NCBI GenBank assembly: GCA_049305865.1
Contig: JBAQPP010000048.1
Span: 1-52,575 of the forward strand
Direction: 5' to 3'
Source: UBA6263 sp049305865
GTDB lineage: Bacteria; Patescibacteriota; Gracilibacteria; Absconditabacterales; Absconditicoccaceae
Length of the DNA: 52,575 nt
Shown here: positions 23,101-33,584 of the stretch, one piece after another
Layout: each line of letters opens with the position of its first letter
Numbering within the stretch: the stretch's first letter is position 1
Notes under the pieces: generated by a model
The model's database searches: none
What the model was told of the DNA's origin: nothing
The model's input: only the letters and a program-made list of their open reading frames with translations
Position numbers and translations under genes: made by a program

Positions 23101-23991
23101 ATGAAATTATACGTACTAGACTGGTTTACAAACAAGAATATAGAAATAATTAAGGTAGACGACGAATCCTTTTCCACTATAAAAACATGAGATAAAATAG
23201 TCTATAATCTTGAAGATAAAAACAATACAACAAAATTATCAATCTGAATAAATTTATGACATGAAATTTTAACAGATAGAAAATGAACCTTTGAAAGGAA
23301 ATTAGAATGAGAAGATAAAGAATTTTTTGAAGAACAGCAAAAATTTGCCTTGGATATATTTCCATTATTCAAAGATTTATTTAAAAAGAATTTCAAGTGA
23401 TCTATACCGGTAACAGCAAGGTTTAATATATATTGAGATCAGATTTATTTTTATTTTTATTCAGAAGAAAGATATGTATTCACAGACTTTGTGAAGGGAT
23501 TAAGAGAAAAATTATGAAAGAATATATTTCTATTCCAAGTTGGAGCGAGGGATATGGTCAAAATGTCACCAGGTACAGATCATATAGCATGATGCAATTG
23601 ATTAAATCTTTGTTGTAAAAGCTCTAGAGCACTACCAAGTGTAGAAATGGAAAATATTATATTACAAAATCTAGAATGAAGAGATATAGAAAGACTCAAG
23701 TGAAGATGTGGTAAATTAAAATGTAGTTTAATATATGAATTGGAATTATATACTGAAGAAAGTAAAAAATATCCACCTAAATGATCTGAAGTAGATTGTA
23801 AATCTTGTGAAGCAAAATGATACTCTACATCATACAATATAATGACATGAGAAGTTACAATCAAAACAAGTGAATGAGAAACATTTAGAGTCCCTGTTTG
23901 ACAACTAAAAATAATAAAAGCAAAGATACCAGAACATATAGAAAAAAAAGAAAATCACAAAAAAGACAACAAAGATAATTTAGAAAAATAA
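23101..23991 (+). CDS. PSP1-domain protein (RicT/YaaT-like)
   Basis: 296 residues. The C-terminal half carries the PSP1 signature: DFVKGLREKLGK, FQVGARDMVKMSPGTDHIAG, CNGLNLCCKSS and GRCGKLKCSLIYELE, corresponding to the IGVRDEAK...GPCGR.LCC...GLCGRLMCCLKYE pattern of RicT. RicT with RicA and RicF forms an Fe-S protein complex affecting RNase Y in Bacillus. Cys residues of both clusters are mostly kept. The first 120 residues are diverged. A Lys/Glu-rich tail ends the protein. It sits between FtsH and a TPR protein. Confidence 0.75.
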
Positions 23992-24000
23992 TATATAAAC

Positions 24001-24921
24001 ATGTTAAAAATTTGAACAATTTTATGGATAGTACTTACTATTATAGTAGTTGCTATACCACTATGATTACTATTCTTTATATTAACAAAAAGAACTTTAA
24101 AAGTTTGAAATTTTTTTGAACAAAAATTTAGTGACTTTAAAACTCTAAAAAAAATAAAAAAAGAAATTCTAGAAAAAAATCAAGAAGAACAAATAGAAAT
24201 AGAAACAGAAACAATAAAAGATTTTGGTTCTGAAAAGACTAATATAGAACCGATAGATGAAATAAAAGAGTTAATAACTAAACCCAAAAATGAGGTTGTT
24301 ATTGAATTGGAAGAAGAGCAAGAACCATTAAGTGAACAAGATAAAAATATTATTTTAAAACAAAAAAAACTATTAGAAAGGATAGTATACGAAGCGTTAA
24401 CACTAAAAAAAGAATGAAAAATAGATGAATATGAGAAAAAATTAATAGAATGATTGGCAATAGAACCAAGTAATTTAGAGATAACAAAACAATTAGCAGA
24501 ATTATATTTTACAATATGAGATCATAAAAAAGCATTATCATTATCAAAAAAAATTATAGAAGAGGACCCAGAGGATCACAATGCAATACGACAAATATGA
24601 GAAATATACTTACTCACATGAGATCTCAAAACATCGGAAATATTAGTTGAAAAAGCTATTAATCTCAAACCTACCAATCCAAAATACTATATCAGTATGG
24701 TAGAGATTCTATATAATACAGAAAGAAAAAAAGAAGCAATAGATTGTATGGAGAAGATCGTAAAGCTTAGACCAACAAATACAAATTATATGATGACACT
24801 AGCAGATCTATATGAAGAAATCGATGAATCAGATAATGCAAAAAAATATTTCTTCAAGATATTAGAATTAGAACCATCAAATGAAAAAGCAAAAAGAAAA
24901 ATAAAAAACTACGCAAAATAG
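24001..24921 (+). CDS. Membrane-anchored TPR protein
   Basis: 306 residues. One N-terminal membrane helix (residues 5-28, WIVLTIIVVAIPLGLLFFIL), then a highly charged linker (about 30-125) and four or five tetratricopeptide repeats to the end. Examples are LAELYFTIGDHKKALSLSKK, IGEIYLLTGDLKTSEILVEK, MVEILYNTERKKEAIDCMEK and LADLYEEIDESDNAKKYFFK. The repeats would face the cytoplasm as a protein scaffold. Its partner is unknown; the neighbours are FtsH and the RicT-like protein. Confidence 0.8.
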
Positions 24922-24943
24922 TTTTTTAATCTTTCAACCAACT

Positions 24944-26278
24944 ATGATGATAGCACAATACTATCAATTATTAAAAGAATTTATAGAAATTCCGAGCATA
25001 TCAATAGACAAGGAACACTTGGGTGATATAAAAAAAGCAGCTAAACGATTAAAGAAAATATTTGAAGAACATAAGATGGAAGTTCAATTTATAGAATGAT
25101 ATTGAAATCCTATTGTAATAGCTGATTATGAACACAATAAAAGTCTACCTACATGTACAATTTACTGAAACTATGATGTATTGGCTGCAAATAAAAAAGA
25201 TTGACGAAAAGATGATCCCTTTTCTTTGTATATCTGAAAAGAAAGCATATATGGAAGATGAGTAGCAGATACAAAATGACAGTTACTAGTACATATAGTA
25301 TCTATATTTGAGTTGATAAAAGAAAAAAATCTTTGATATAATATAAGATTCTTTATAGAGTGAGAGAAAAACATTTGATCTGAAAATACCAAAAGATTTA
25401 TAATAGAGAATCAAGAAAAATTAAAATCAGATTTTTTTCTTATTTCAGATTGAAATTTGGTAAATGATAAGTGATGTATATGAGTATCCACAAGAGGCAA
25501 TATAGATATATCTTTGATCATCAAAACAGCAAACAATCAGATAAATCCTTGAACATACTGATGAATAGTTCCCAATGCAATACATGAAGCTTGCAAATTA
25601 TTATCTAAAATACATTGAGGGAATAACCAAATTAACATACCATATTTTTACTATGATGTAGAAGAAATACCATTCAATACAATTCTAAGTAATAAAAAGA
25701 TAGAATTTGAAATAGACAAGATACAAAAAGAATTATCTATGAAGACATTATTCAAAGAAAAAAATTTAGATTATATATCACAGATTTGACTCAGACCTAC
25801 AGTTCAAATAACCTCAATAAAATCTTGATATAACGATAAAAATTCAAGATCTACGATACAAAATAAAGCTATAGCAAATATAAGCTTTAAAACAGTCAAA
25901 AAACAAAATGCAGAGAAAATAATAAAATCATTTCAACAATGGATAGGCTCAAATCTGCCCGATTACGTAGAATATGATATCAAAGTAAATCAAATATCTC
26001 AATGGACAGCTATAGACACAAAAAATAAATATTTTTGAAAAGCAGAATCTTTTCTACAAGATATATTTCAAAATGAAATAATAAAGTTGAATCTATGAAT
26101 GACAATACCGGTTCTAAATACGATAACAGAAAATATAACAGATAATATATTATTAATCCCCATAGCAAACAAAGATTGTAATTCACAATGATCAAGCGAA
26201 AACTTAAACACAAAATTAATAGAAAAATGATTCCTATTCACATTAAACTTCTTTTCTACTCAACTACAGTTATTCTAG
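24944..26278 (+). CDS. M20-family peptidase homolog with lost catalytic residues
   Basis: 444 residues, typical M20 dipeptidase/carboxypeptidase length, with the fold markers GRGVADTKGQLLVHIVS, FFIEGEKNIGSEN, SDGNLVNDKGCIGVSTRGN and PGTYGGIVPNAIHEA. The first zinc ligand His in the usual GHYDV is Asn (IYGNYDVLA). The catalytic EE pair of EGxEE is Lys-Asn (EGEKN), and the final ligand His near the C terminus is missing (CNSQGSSENLN). The bridging Asp (GVADTKG) remains. It is thus probably not a zinc peptidase, but a binding or scaffold protein. The reading frame is intact. Confidence 0.72.
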
Positions 26279-26312
26279 TTTTAAATATATTTTAACTCTT
26301 TAATCTATTACT

Positions 26313-27107
26313 ATGAAATCACTTATAGTCGCTTGATGATACGGGACAAGGATGCTACCAATCTCAAAAGTAATAGCTAAAGAAATGATGCCAATATGAG
26401 ATAAACCAGTAATACAATACATAGTAGATTGAATAGTTTGATGTGGAATCAAAGATATTGTCATAATCAATACAACACAAAAAAAGATTATAGAAGATCG
26501 GTTTGATAAAAATTATGAGCTTGAAGATATGTTAGAAAAAAAATGAAAAACTGAAATGTTAGAGATGGTAAATAAGCCAAGAAATATGGCAAACTATACA
26601 TTTGTAAAACAACTAGAATGGCTAGGTACATGATGAGCAGTATTGCAAGCTCAAGATCGACTAAATGATGATTATTTTATGTTAAACTTCTGAGATGCTA
26701 TATTCAATCCAACAGATTTTCAAAAAATATTCCAAAAGTTCCAAGAAACAAAATGTCCTATAATAGCTATAGTCCCTCAACCTATAGAGGAGACATGAAA
26801 CCATTGAGTAGCAGTATTGGATTGAGAAAAATTAATCCAGATAGAAGAAAGTCGTGACATTACCAAATCACCTTCAAATTATATATGGGATTGATTTTGT
26901 ATATTACCAAAACAGATTTTTAGTATATTAAATGATATAAAAAAACAGAAAAATTGATGAAAATTTCGCCTAGCAGATGCGATAAATATTTTAGCAAAAC
27001 AGACTGATATATATACTATCAAAATAGATTCTTACCGAGATATATGAACTATACAAAAACGATTAAATGCAAACAATAAAATATATAAAGACTGATCTTT
27101 ATTCTAA
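26313..27107 (+). CDS. galU: UTP-glucose-1-phosphate uridylyltransferase
   Basis: 264 residues. The nucleotide-binding start MKSLIVAGGYGTRMLPISKV continues with the GalU sugar-nucleotide features KEMMPIGDKPVIQYIVDG, FVKQLEWLGTGGAVLQAQD and MLNFGDAIF. GalU makes UDP-glucose for glycans. AGGYGTR is encoded with UGA UGA for the first two Gly. Somewhat short compared with the 290-300 residues of E. coli GalU. A related glucose-1-phosphate nucleotidyltransferase would be the alternative. Confidence 0.85.
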
Positions 27108-27216
27108 ATAGACATATATAGACAGATTAAATATTTTTTTCAATTGATAATCTATTTATTTTAAATATATATTGGGCCCTCATAATATACAATATTTTAA
27201 ATTAGTAGTTAATAAT

Positions 27217-28578
27217 ATGGTTAAAACTGATGATATCAACTTACCACCACATAATATTGAAGCAGAAAAATGAGTTCTATGTTGAGCTTTGATGGACAAT
27301 GACGTTATACGAATATATGACGGTGATTGATTGATGTTCCAAGATTTCTACCAAAAAGAACATTGAATGATATACAAAGCAATACAAGAGCTATGGATGT
27401 TACGTAAGACAATAGATGCTGTGACAGTAGCTGATCAACTCACAAAAAATAATGAAATAGATCTAATCTGATGAATAGATTATCTTTATGATCTATCTAG
27501 TTTCTTGATGTCTACATCATCTTGTGGAGAATATTCAAAGATAGTAAAAGATAAATCAACGCTCAGAAATATACTCAAAGTATCACAAAAAATCATATGA
27601 GACGTATATCAACAGAAAGATACTTCAGAAATATTGGATGATATAGAAAAAAAAATATTCGAACTTACACAACAAAAAATGTGAGATTCTATGGTTAAAA
27701 TCTCAGATATCTTAAAACAAAGAATAGAAACTTATATGGAGATAGTTGATAATCCAGAGAAAGCAAACGAGAAAAAAGTTCTTTCTGGATATGTATGATT
27801 AGATAATCTACTAACGTGATTTAAGCCTTGAGAACTAATTATAATTGCAGCACGTCCAAGTATGTGAAAAACATCTTTTGCTATCAATATACTTACAAAC
27901 GTAGCACTCAAACAAAACAAATCAGTAGCATTGCTGACACTAGAAATGCAATCAGAATCTATAGTAGATAGGATACTATCAGAAATTTCAAAAGTTCCCA
28001 TGTATAAGTTTTCAAAGTGAAACCTAGAAGAAGAAGATTTTGCAAATATATGAGAAGCTATGGAAGCATTGGGTGAAACAAAAATTTATATAGATGACAA
28101 ATGAGCATATACAGTGCCACAACTCAAGTCAAAACTTAGAAAACTCAAAATAGAAAAATGAAATTTAGATTTGGTAATTATAGATTACCTACAATTGATG
28201 CACTGAGTAACATATACATCAAACAATAAAGTACAAGAAATAAGTGAAATATCTAGATGATTAAAAGAGCTTTCAAAAGAACTTGATGTGCCTATTATTG
28301 CACTATCACAACTTTCTCGTGCAGTTGAACAGCGTGTAGATAAAAAACCACAGCTTTCAGATCTTAGAGAATCATGAGCAATAGAACAAGATGCCGACGC
28401 AGTTATAATGATACATAGAGAAGATTACTATGATCAGGATACAGATAGAAAATGAACAGCAGATATATGTATAAGAAAGAATAGAAATGGAGCAGTATGA
28501 GAAATAGAACTACATTTTGAAAAAGAAATTATGAAATTTACAGAAAAAGCGACTAAATCTCTAGATAATACCTACTAA
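27217..28578 (+). CDS. dnaB: Replicative DNA helicase DnaB
   Basis: 453 residues. N-terminal DnaB domain LPPHNIEAEKGVLCGALMDN. RecA-like core with Walker A ARPSMGKTSFAINI (about 213-226), GLDNLLTGFKPGELIIIAA, Walker B DLVIIDYLQLM and DVPIIALSQLSRAVEQR, ending with AIEQDADAVIMIHREDYY. It unwinds DNA at the replication fork. The Gly of the P-loop and of GFKPGE are UGA. The leader contains TATATATTGGGCCC, similar to a motif ahead of three other genes. Confidence 0.95.
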
Positions 28579-28703
28579 AACATGGTAGGGTAGTGGTGTA
28601 ATATTTACCTATAAATCTGGCCCGATCTACTAATAACAGAAATTTTTATTAAATAGACCGGTCTAGCATCTAATTGAAAAATTTATAACAACATTATTAT
28701 AAG

Positions 28704-29567
28704 ATGATCAAAAAGATTTCAACTTTCCTATTACTAACTATACTATTTTCTTTTACTCTATGATTTGAAATTCCTAGCCCAGACTGATTTGTTAACGATA
28801 TGACAAATACTTTGACAGTAGATCAGAAAACCCAGATTTCTGATTTAATATCCAATATAAAACAGACAACAAGCACAGAAATAGCAGTTCTTATAGTACC
28901 TACAATAGATTGAGATGATGTTAATTTGCTCGCTACAGAAATATGAACCCAGCGGTGAGTATGAGAAGAATCAAAAGATAATGGAATCATTATGTTGTTT
29001 GCTATGGAGGATAGATCTCGATCTATACAGATTGGATACTGACTAGAATGAACTATACCAGATGCAATAGCAAAAAGAATATGAGAAAATAATATAGTCC
29101 CAAATTTTAGAGAATGAAATTATTTCCAAGGAATATATGCAGCCATAAATGAGATCAATTTATACATACAAAAAGATCCTACAGTCATCGAAGCTTATAA
29201 ACCAGATAATCTATCTACAGACCGAGGAAAAATAAATATTGAATTAATAATATTCCGATTATTTATAGCATCTGTAATATGACGCTCTATTATACCAAAA
29301 TCAAAAATAAAAAATAAAAACAAACGAATCATTACAGTATTAGTTATATTATGAGCTTCAATAATAGTCTGATTGATCATATCAAATATAATAATGCCTA
29401 TTATAGCTTGATATATATGAATGTTATTATGAATATTCGGTAAAGGATGAAAGTGATGACTTGGATGAGGAATAATTGGTGGCGGATTTAGTGGCTGATG
29501 ATGAGGTTGATTTGGATGATTTTGATGATGAAGTTTTGGTGGAGGAGGTTGATGAGGAAAACGATAA
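28704..29567 (+). CDS. TPM-domain membrane protein (YgcG family)
   Basis: 287 residues. Signal-like hydrophobic N terminus (about 5-20), TPM domain (about 25-160: FVNDMTNTLTVDQKTQISDL, STEIAVLIVPTIDG, DNGIIMLFAMEDRSRSIQIG), two membrane helices (about 180-245), and a glycine-rich cytoplasmic or exposed tail ending in FGGGSFGGGGGGKR. The TPM/LemA pairing seen here is common; these proteins have been linked to membrane protein quality control and photosystem assembly elsewhere. About half of the tail's Gly are UGA (14 of about 29), mixed with GGN. Confidence 0.82.
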
Positions 29568-29639
29568 AATATTGAAAATAACAAAAATAAAAGTATAAAA
29601 AATCAGTTAATATTTTAATTTTTAAATAAGCTATTTAAG

Positions 29640-30233
29640 ATGAAAAAGACACGATTAATTATTGTATGAATCATTGTAGTAATCATACTATTATTAGCAG
29701 GTAAATACAACAAATTGGTTTCATTGGATGAATCCACTAAAACAGCTCGATCACAAGTAGAAAATGTATACCAAAGAAGATTGGATCTTATACCAAACCT
29801 AGTAAATACAGTAAAATGATTTGCTGCACAAGAACAACAAGTATTGTTATGAGTAACAAATGCTAGAGCATCAGCTACAAAAGTTAATGTAAATGTAAAC
29901 GATGCAAAAGAATTTGCTGACTTCCAAAGTTCACAGACAGAACTTTCATCAGCTCTTTCAAGATTATTGATGGTAACTGAAAATTATCCTGATCTTAAAT
30001 CAAATCAAAATTTCTTAGAACTACAAGCTCAATTGGAATGAACAGAAAATAGAATAACAGTTGAAAGAAAAAATTTCAATGATACAGCTAAAGTATACAA
30101 CATATACGTACGTAGCTTCCCAAATAATATAGTAGCTTGAATCATGTGATTCTCTCAAACAAATCTATTTGAAGCTAATGAATGAGCAGAAAACGCACCA
30201 GTAGTAGATTTCGCTCCTACAGTACAAGAATAA
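29640..30233 (+). CDS. lemA: LemA family protein
   Basis: 197 residues, typical of LemA. One N-terminal membrane helix (residues 5-22), then KYNKLVSLDESTKTARSQVE, NVYQRRLDLIPNLVNTVKG, FAAQEQQVLLGVTNARASA, ENYPDLKSNQNFLELQAQLEG and RKNFNDTAKVYNIYVRSFP, which is the LemA signature set. It forms a membrane-tethered helical bundle; function poorly known. It is the second gene of a TPM-LemA pair (72-base gap), with a terminator right after. Confidence 0.92.
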
Positions 30234-30260
30234 TATAATATTTAAAAATATAAATATATA

Positions 30261-30290
30261 AAAACCAGAATTAATCTTCTGGTTTTTTTT
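30261..30290 (+). terminator. Rho-independent terminator of lemA
   Basis: AAAACCAGAA (30261-30270), 6-base loop, TTCTGGTTTT (30277-30286) then more T. The following 200 bases to about 30505 are non-coding, with heptamer-like degenerate repeats (AGTTATC, AATTACC, AATTCCC, AGTTACT at 30302-30334). Confidence 0.85.
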
Positions 30291-30505
30291 AATTTCTAAT
30301 TATCAGTTATCAATTACCAATTCCCAGTTACTAATACATCAATACACCAATATTATATAACTTTAGATAATTATGTAACTATCAATCTATTTACAAATTC
30401 AATCATGTGATAACAAAAGTATAGTGGATTATCATGTATTCTATTTGTTTTTTTTATAAACAAGATTACTCATGCTAATGTAAAACAAAAAAACATTAAA
30501 CAAAA

Positions 30506-30752
30506 ATGAGTAATGTCATATGGACTTATAATCTTAAAAACAAACCTCAGTATTCTGTAGATTTGTTAGCAAAGCTCTCCGTTTACACAAACGTGACTTC
30601 GCATCATTATTCTTGAACCGGTTTTCTATATTCTTACTGGGCATATAAAATAGGCAGTTACAAGCTTCTTATTCTATAGGCCTAATAGTAATAGGCTGCT
30701 TACCGGTTCTCGAACCGGCTATCCTGTTTTCTACTGGATAGTCTTTTTTTTT
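30506..30752 (+). ncRNA. Candidate structured transcript (unidentified; contains a 57-codon frame)
   Basis: A block between lemA and the next gene with unusually high structure. CGTTT-ACAC-AAACG (about 30579-30592), GCCTA...TAGGC, CCGGTT-CTCG-AACCGG (about 30703-30718) and CTATCC...GGATAG (30719-30741) follow one another and end in a T run, i.e. a terminator. GAACCGG occurs twice, at about 30614 and 30712. It also contains an ATG frame (30506-30679, 57 codons with one UGA, rich in Tyr, Ser and Leu) ending just before the hairpins. I see no hallmarks of tmRNA, SRP RNA or 6S RNA. Could be a small RNA, a leader peptide with attenuator, or a short gene. Confidence 0.4.
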
Positions 30753-30816
30753 AACTTGAAATTATCTCTACAATAAATTATAAAGTCATCAAAATTTAAT
30801 TTTTAATATCTGATCT

Positions 30817-31638
30817 ATGAATAAAGAAATCGCATTGGTTTATATGGTTGCTTGAATGTCATCTCGCTTTGGCGGTAAGATCAAACAATTTGCAAAAGTC
30901 TGACCAAACAATTCTACTCTTATAGAATATTCTTTGCAGCAAGCATTGCCTGCATGATTCTCTAAAATAATCTTTATAGTCGGTAAAATGACATCTTCTC
31001 CATTTAAAGAAACATTTGGTGATAATTATCAATCAATACCAGTAGAATATGCTACTCAAACATTTGATGAAACTACAAGAGATAGACCACGATGAACAGT
31101 AGATGCTCTATGCTCAGCAAAAGATCTTATAACTTGACCATGTGTAGTATGTAACTGAGATGATATATATTGAACTAATTCATTTAAAATATTATTTGAT
31201 CATCTACAAAATTCTGATGAATCAGTATCTATATGATATATACTTGAAAATGTTGTACCAGATAAATGATCTGTAAATAGAGGGATATTCCAGATAGATT
31301 GAGAAAATTATGTCCAAGATATCAAAGAAATGATATGAATAGAAAAACAAAAATTATCAGAAATCTGATTAAATAACAAAGATCTATGTAGTATGAATAT
31401 TTTTTGATTGAGTAAATCAGCTTTAGAAGCGTTAAATAATAGATCATCATACTTCAAAATAGAACATAATGGAGATAGAAAAATCGAATGTTATCTACCA
31501 GTAGAGATATCAAACATCGTAAAAGAGGAGTGATTCAAAATGAAATTGTATTCTACACCAGATACTCGATTTGGAGTAACCAATCCAGAAGATGAAGAAC
31601 TAGTAAAAAAACAGATAGAAGAGTACGAAAATAATTAA
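30817..31638 (+). CDS. Nucleotidyltransferase family protein (sugar-nucleotide type)
   Basis: 273 residues. The N terminus has the NTP-binding loop LVYMVAGMSSRFGGKIKQFA (AGMSSRFGG, usual GG..SRFG.K), then TLIEYSLQQAL, RGTVDALCSAKDL and VVCNGDDIYG with the metal Asp of the usual G-D-D/x. It resembles the MobA-like/GlmU N-terminal pyrophosphorylase family, which activates sugars or cofactors with a nucleotide. Late residues (DTRFGVTNPEDEELVKKQI) are also family-typical. Exact substrate unknown. Confidence 0.72.
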
Positions 31639-31703
31639 TTTCCAATTGTAAATATTTTAAAGAAGAGTAGGGTATACCTATAATTTTTATAGGTCCCAAA
31701 ATC

Positions 31704-31892
31704 ATGAGTAATAAACTCAGACGTTACATCATACGAGTAATCATAATAAATATAGTGAGTTATATCATATTTTATTTCTTTTCTGGTAAATCCGGAAACA
31801 AAGATACGACAAATATAACCTCAACAAATATAAGCTGAATACAAACAAGCTTATATATGAACAAACAACTGGATGAATTATTGAAAGAATAA
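31704..31892 (+). CDS. Small single-pass membrane protein (62 aa)
   Basis: ATG at 31704, TAA at 31890-31892. Basic N terminus (MSNKLRRYIIRVI), one hydrophobic segment (about 9-26, IIINIVSYIIFYFF) and a polar Thr/Asn/Ser-rich C-terminal part ending QLDELLKE. No family recognised. It is preceded by an ACCTATAA-TTT-TTATAGGT hairpin and GGTCCC just before the start, and shares that motif with the tig, dnaB and TPM leaders. Confidence 0.5.
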
Positions 31893-31893
31893 T

Positions 31894-32403
31894 TTGTGCA
31901 AAGTAAATGAAATTTCTTTAAAAATTAATAAAATCTGATCTATATTTTCTATATAAATATTTTTATTTTTTTATTCACAAAATTTTCTGCATTATAAATT
32001 TAAAATTCTTAATTTAATAGAGTAGTACTACCCTAATTTTTTGTTTTTAAAACTCCCCTCATTCTGGCTCAAAAAGCCATATTACACGATTCAAATTCAA
32101 TGATTTTCAACCCTAGCTGAACCAACTACAGCTCAATAAGAAAAACGTGTCTTATTTTCACGTCATTTTGGTCTATAAAGTCATTTCTGCGTCATTTGTT
32201 TGCAATAGTAATACAAAAGAAATACTTGTCATTCTAGGAGGGACAAAGAATATATGTTTTGTACTTCCGACAAATTTTCAAAAAAAAGTCTGATCAAATA
32301 ATTAATTTATTTTACACAAATAAACGAAATATAAGATCTAAAGCAAATTTAGAGGATTTGAAAGAAATAGACTATACTTTGCACAAGATACATTGTGCAA
32401 AGT
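31894..32403. repeat. Non-coding segment bounded by copies of TTGTGCAAAGT
   Basis: TTGTGCAAAGT occurs at 31894-31904 and again at 32393-32403, where it forms a perfect 11-base inverted repeat with ACTTTGCACAA at 32376-32386 (6-base loop). Between them are further hairpins (GGCT-CAAAA-AGCC near 32068, AGCTG...CAGCT near 32114, ACGTG...CACGT near 32142) and no credible reading frame on either strand. Could be a remnant of a small mobile element, or an operator repeat. The remainder to 32705 is AT-rich and featureless. Confidence 0.5.
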
Positions 32404-32705
32404 GCAGAATAGTTGGGAATGACATATTTTGATCCTGAGTTTATATTTAATCCATTTACCTTAAATTTTTGTCTTTTTAGAATCTAAATTCTATAATTTT
32501 TCTGTAGGGTATAATTTTCTATGAAAGTGTATTTCTTTTGAATATCCTCTCCTCTACTATCTTATTTTGCAATTAGCTTTTATTATTGTATGTTAAATTA
32601 AAAATAATTGATAATATCGTTTATATCAATATTATATTTTATATATTAGTTTTTATTTGATTGAGGGATTTTCTTGTATATTTTTATTTTAAATTATATA
32701 TTTAC

Positions 32706-33557
32706 ATGCTAAAAAAATTAATTAAAATAAGAGATAACTATAAACCTCTTAATGCTGCCATTGTTTTTCATAAAGCGTTAGATCTTATTTTGATAAACCA
32801 AAAAAACAAAATAGATAAGAATTTATGAGATTATTTACATGAAAATATACTTACAATACAGTGAATATATCTTTCAATTCCTGTTGAAATATTAAACGAA
32901 AAAAAAGAACAGATTATTTCTAATCCAAAGAATATATTAACCTTACAACAAATAGCATCAGAAATTATAGATATTACACAGATCATAATGTATAGCTTGG
33001 AGTTTTGACAACACACAGTGGCATATGCGTTGCTAAGAATGTTAAAAGAAAGGGTTCTATATACATTCATTATTGGAGAAAAAGAATTGGAGTTTAACGA
33101 AAGATGTGAAGAATACTATGATTCTTATAAACAATTTATTTCAAACTATACTGATGTGGATATAAAATATGAAGAGACAAAACATTATTATTGGCGACAA
33201 AAATTCTATCCAGAGAAAACAACCATAACAAAACTGATGAATCATTTTGAAATAAAATGATATGGCTTTAATTCGTTTTATTCTCATTGATGATATGGGG
33301 GCCATTTAGATTGTAATATGTCTAGACCTGTTACAGATGCGTATGCTAAAGGTTCTTCAAAAATATTAATATCTGAAACATTTTGGGTAATCTGATATGA
33401 AATCATTATCTTAACAATGGACCATCTTTACTCCCTAAAAAATTTTGTATGAGCTAATTATTTTGAAGAAACAGATGATCTGTTAGATAAAATGAGTAAT
33501 CTACGACTTAACTCAAGTAAAAAATATAATAAAGATATATTTAAGATATCAAAATAA
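32706..33557 (+). CDS. Protein of unknown function (283 aa)
   Basis: Open from ATG at 32706 to TAA at 33555-33557, with four or five UGA codons as Gly. Mostly helical and soluble. A central helical segment (HTVAYALLRMLKERVLYTFI) recalls HEPN/DUF5677-like helical proteins, but without a clear catalytic RxxxxH motif, so no assignment is made. The last third includes a Gly/His/Tyr-rich patch (SHGGYGGHLDCNMSRP). It is convergent with the macrodomain gene (27-base gap), next to a long non-coding region. Confidence 0.6.
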
Positions 33558-33584
33558 AAAAAAATCTATTTATATTATAAATAC

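Noticed and set aside
30506..30752. tmRNA, SRP RNA or 6S RNA
   Set aside because: No tRNA-like ends or tag ending in ALAA, no GGAAGGNAGCA-type SRP loop, and no long 6S hairpin; left as unidentified.
32085..32140. tRNA gene on the minus strand
   Set aside because: A GTAGTTGGTTCAGC-like segment suggested a D arm, but no acceptor stem, anticodon arm or T arm can be formed.
32205..32300. AGGAGG-like sequence upstream of an ATG (about 32235-32300)
   Set aside because: The frame is only about 15 codons, and the AGGAGG lies in a fragment that resembles the dispersed GTCATTCT...GACAAAGAAT repeat.
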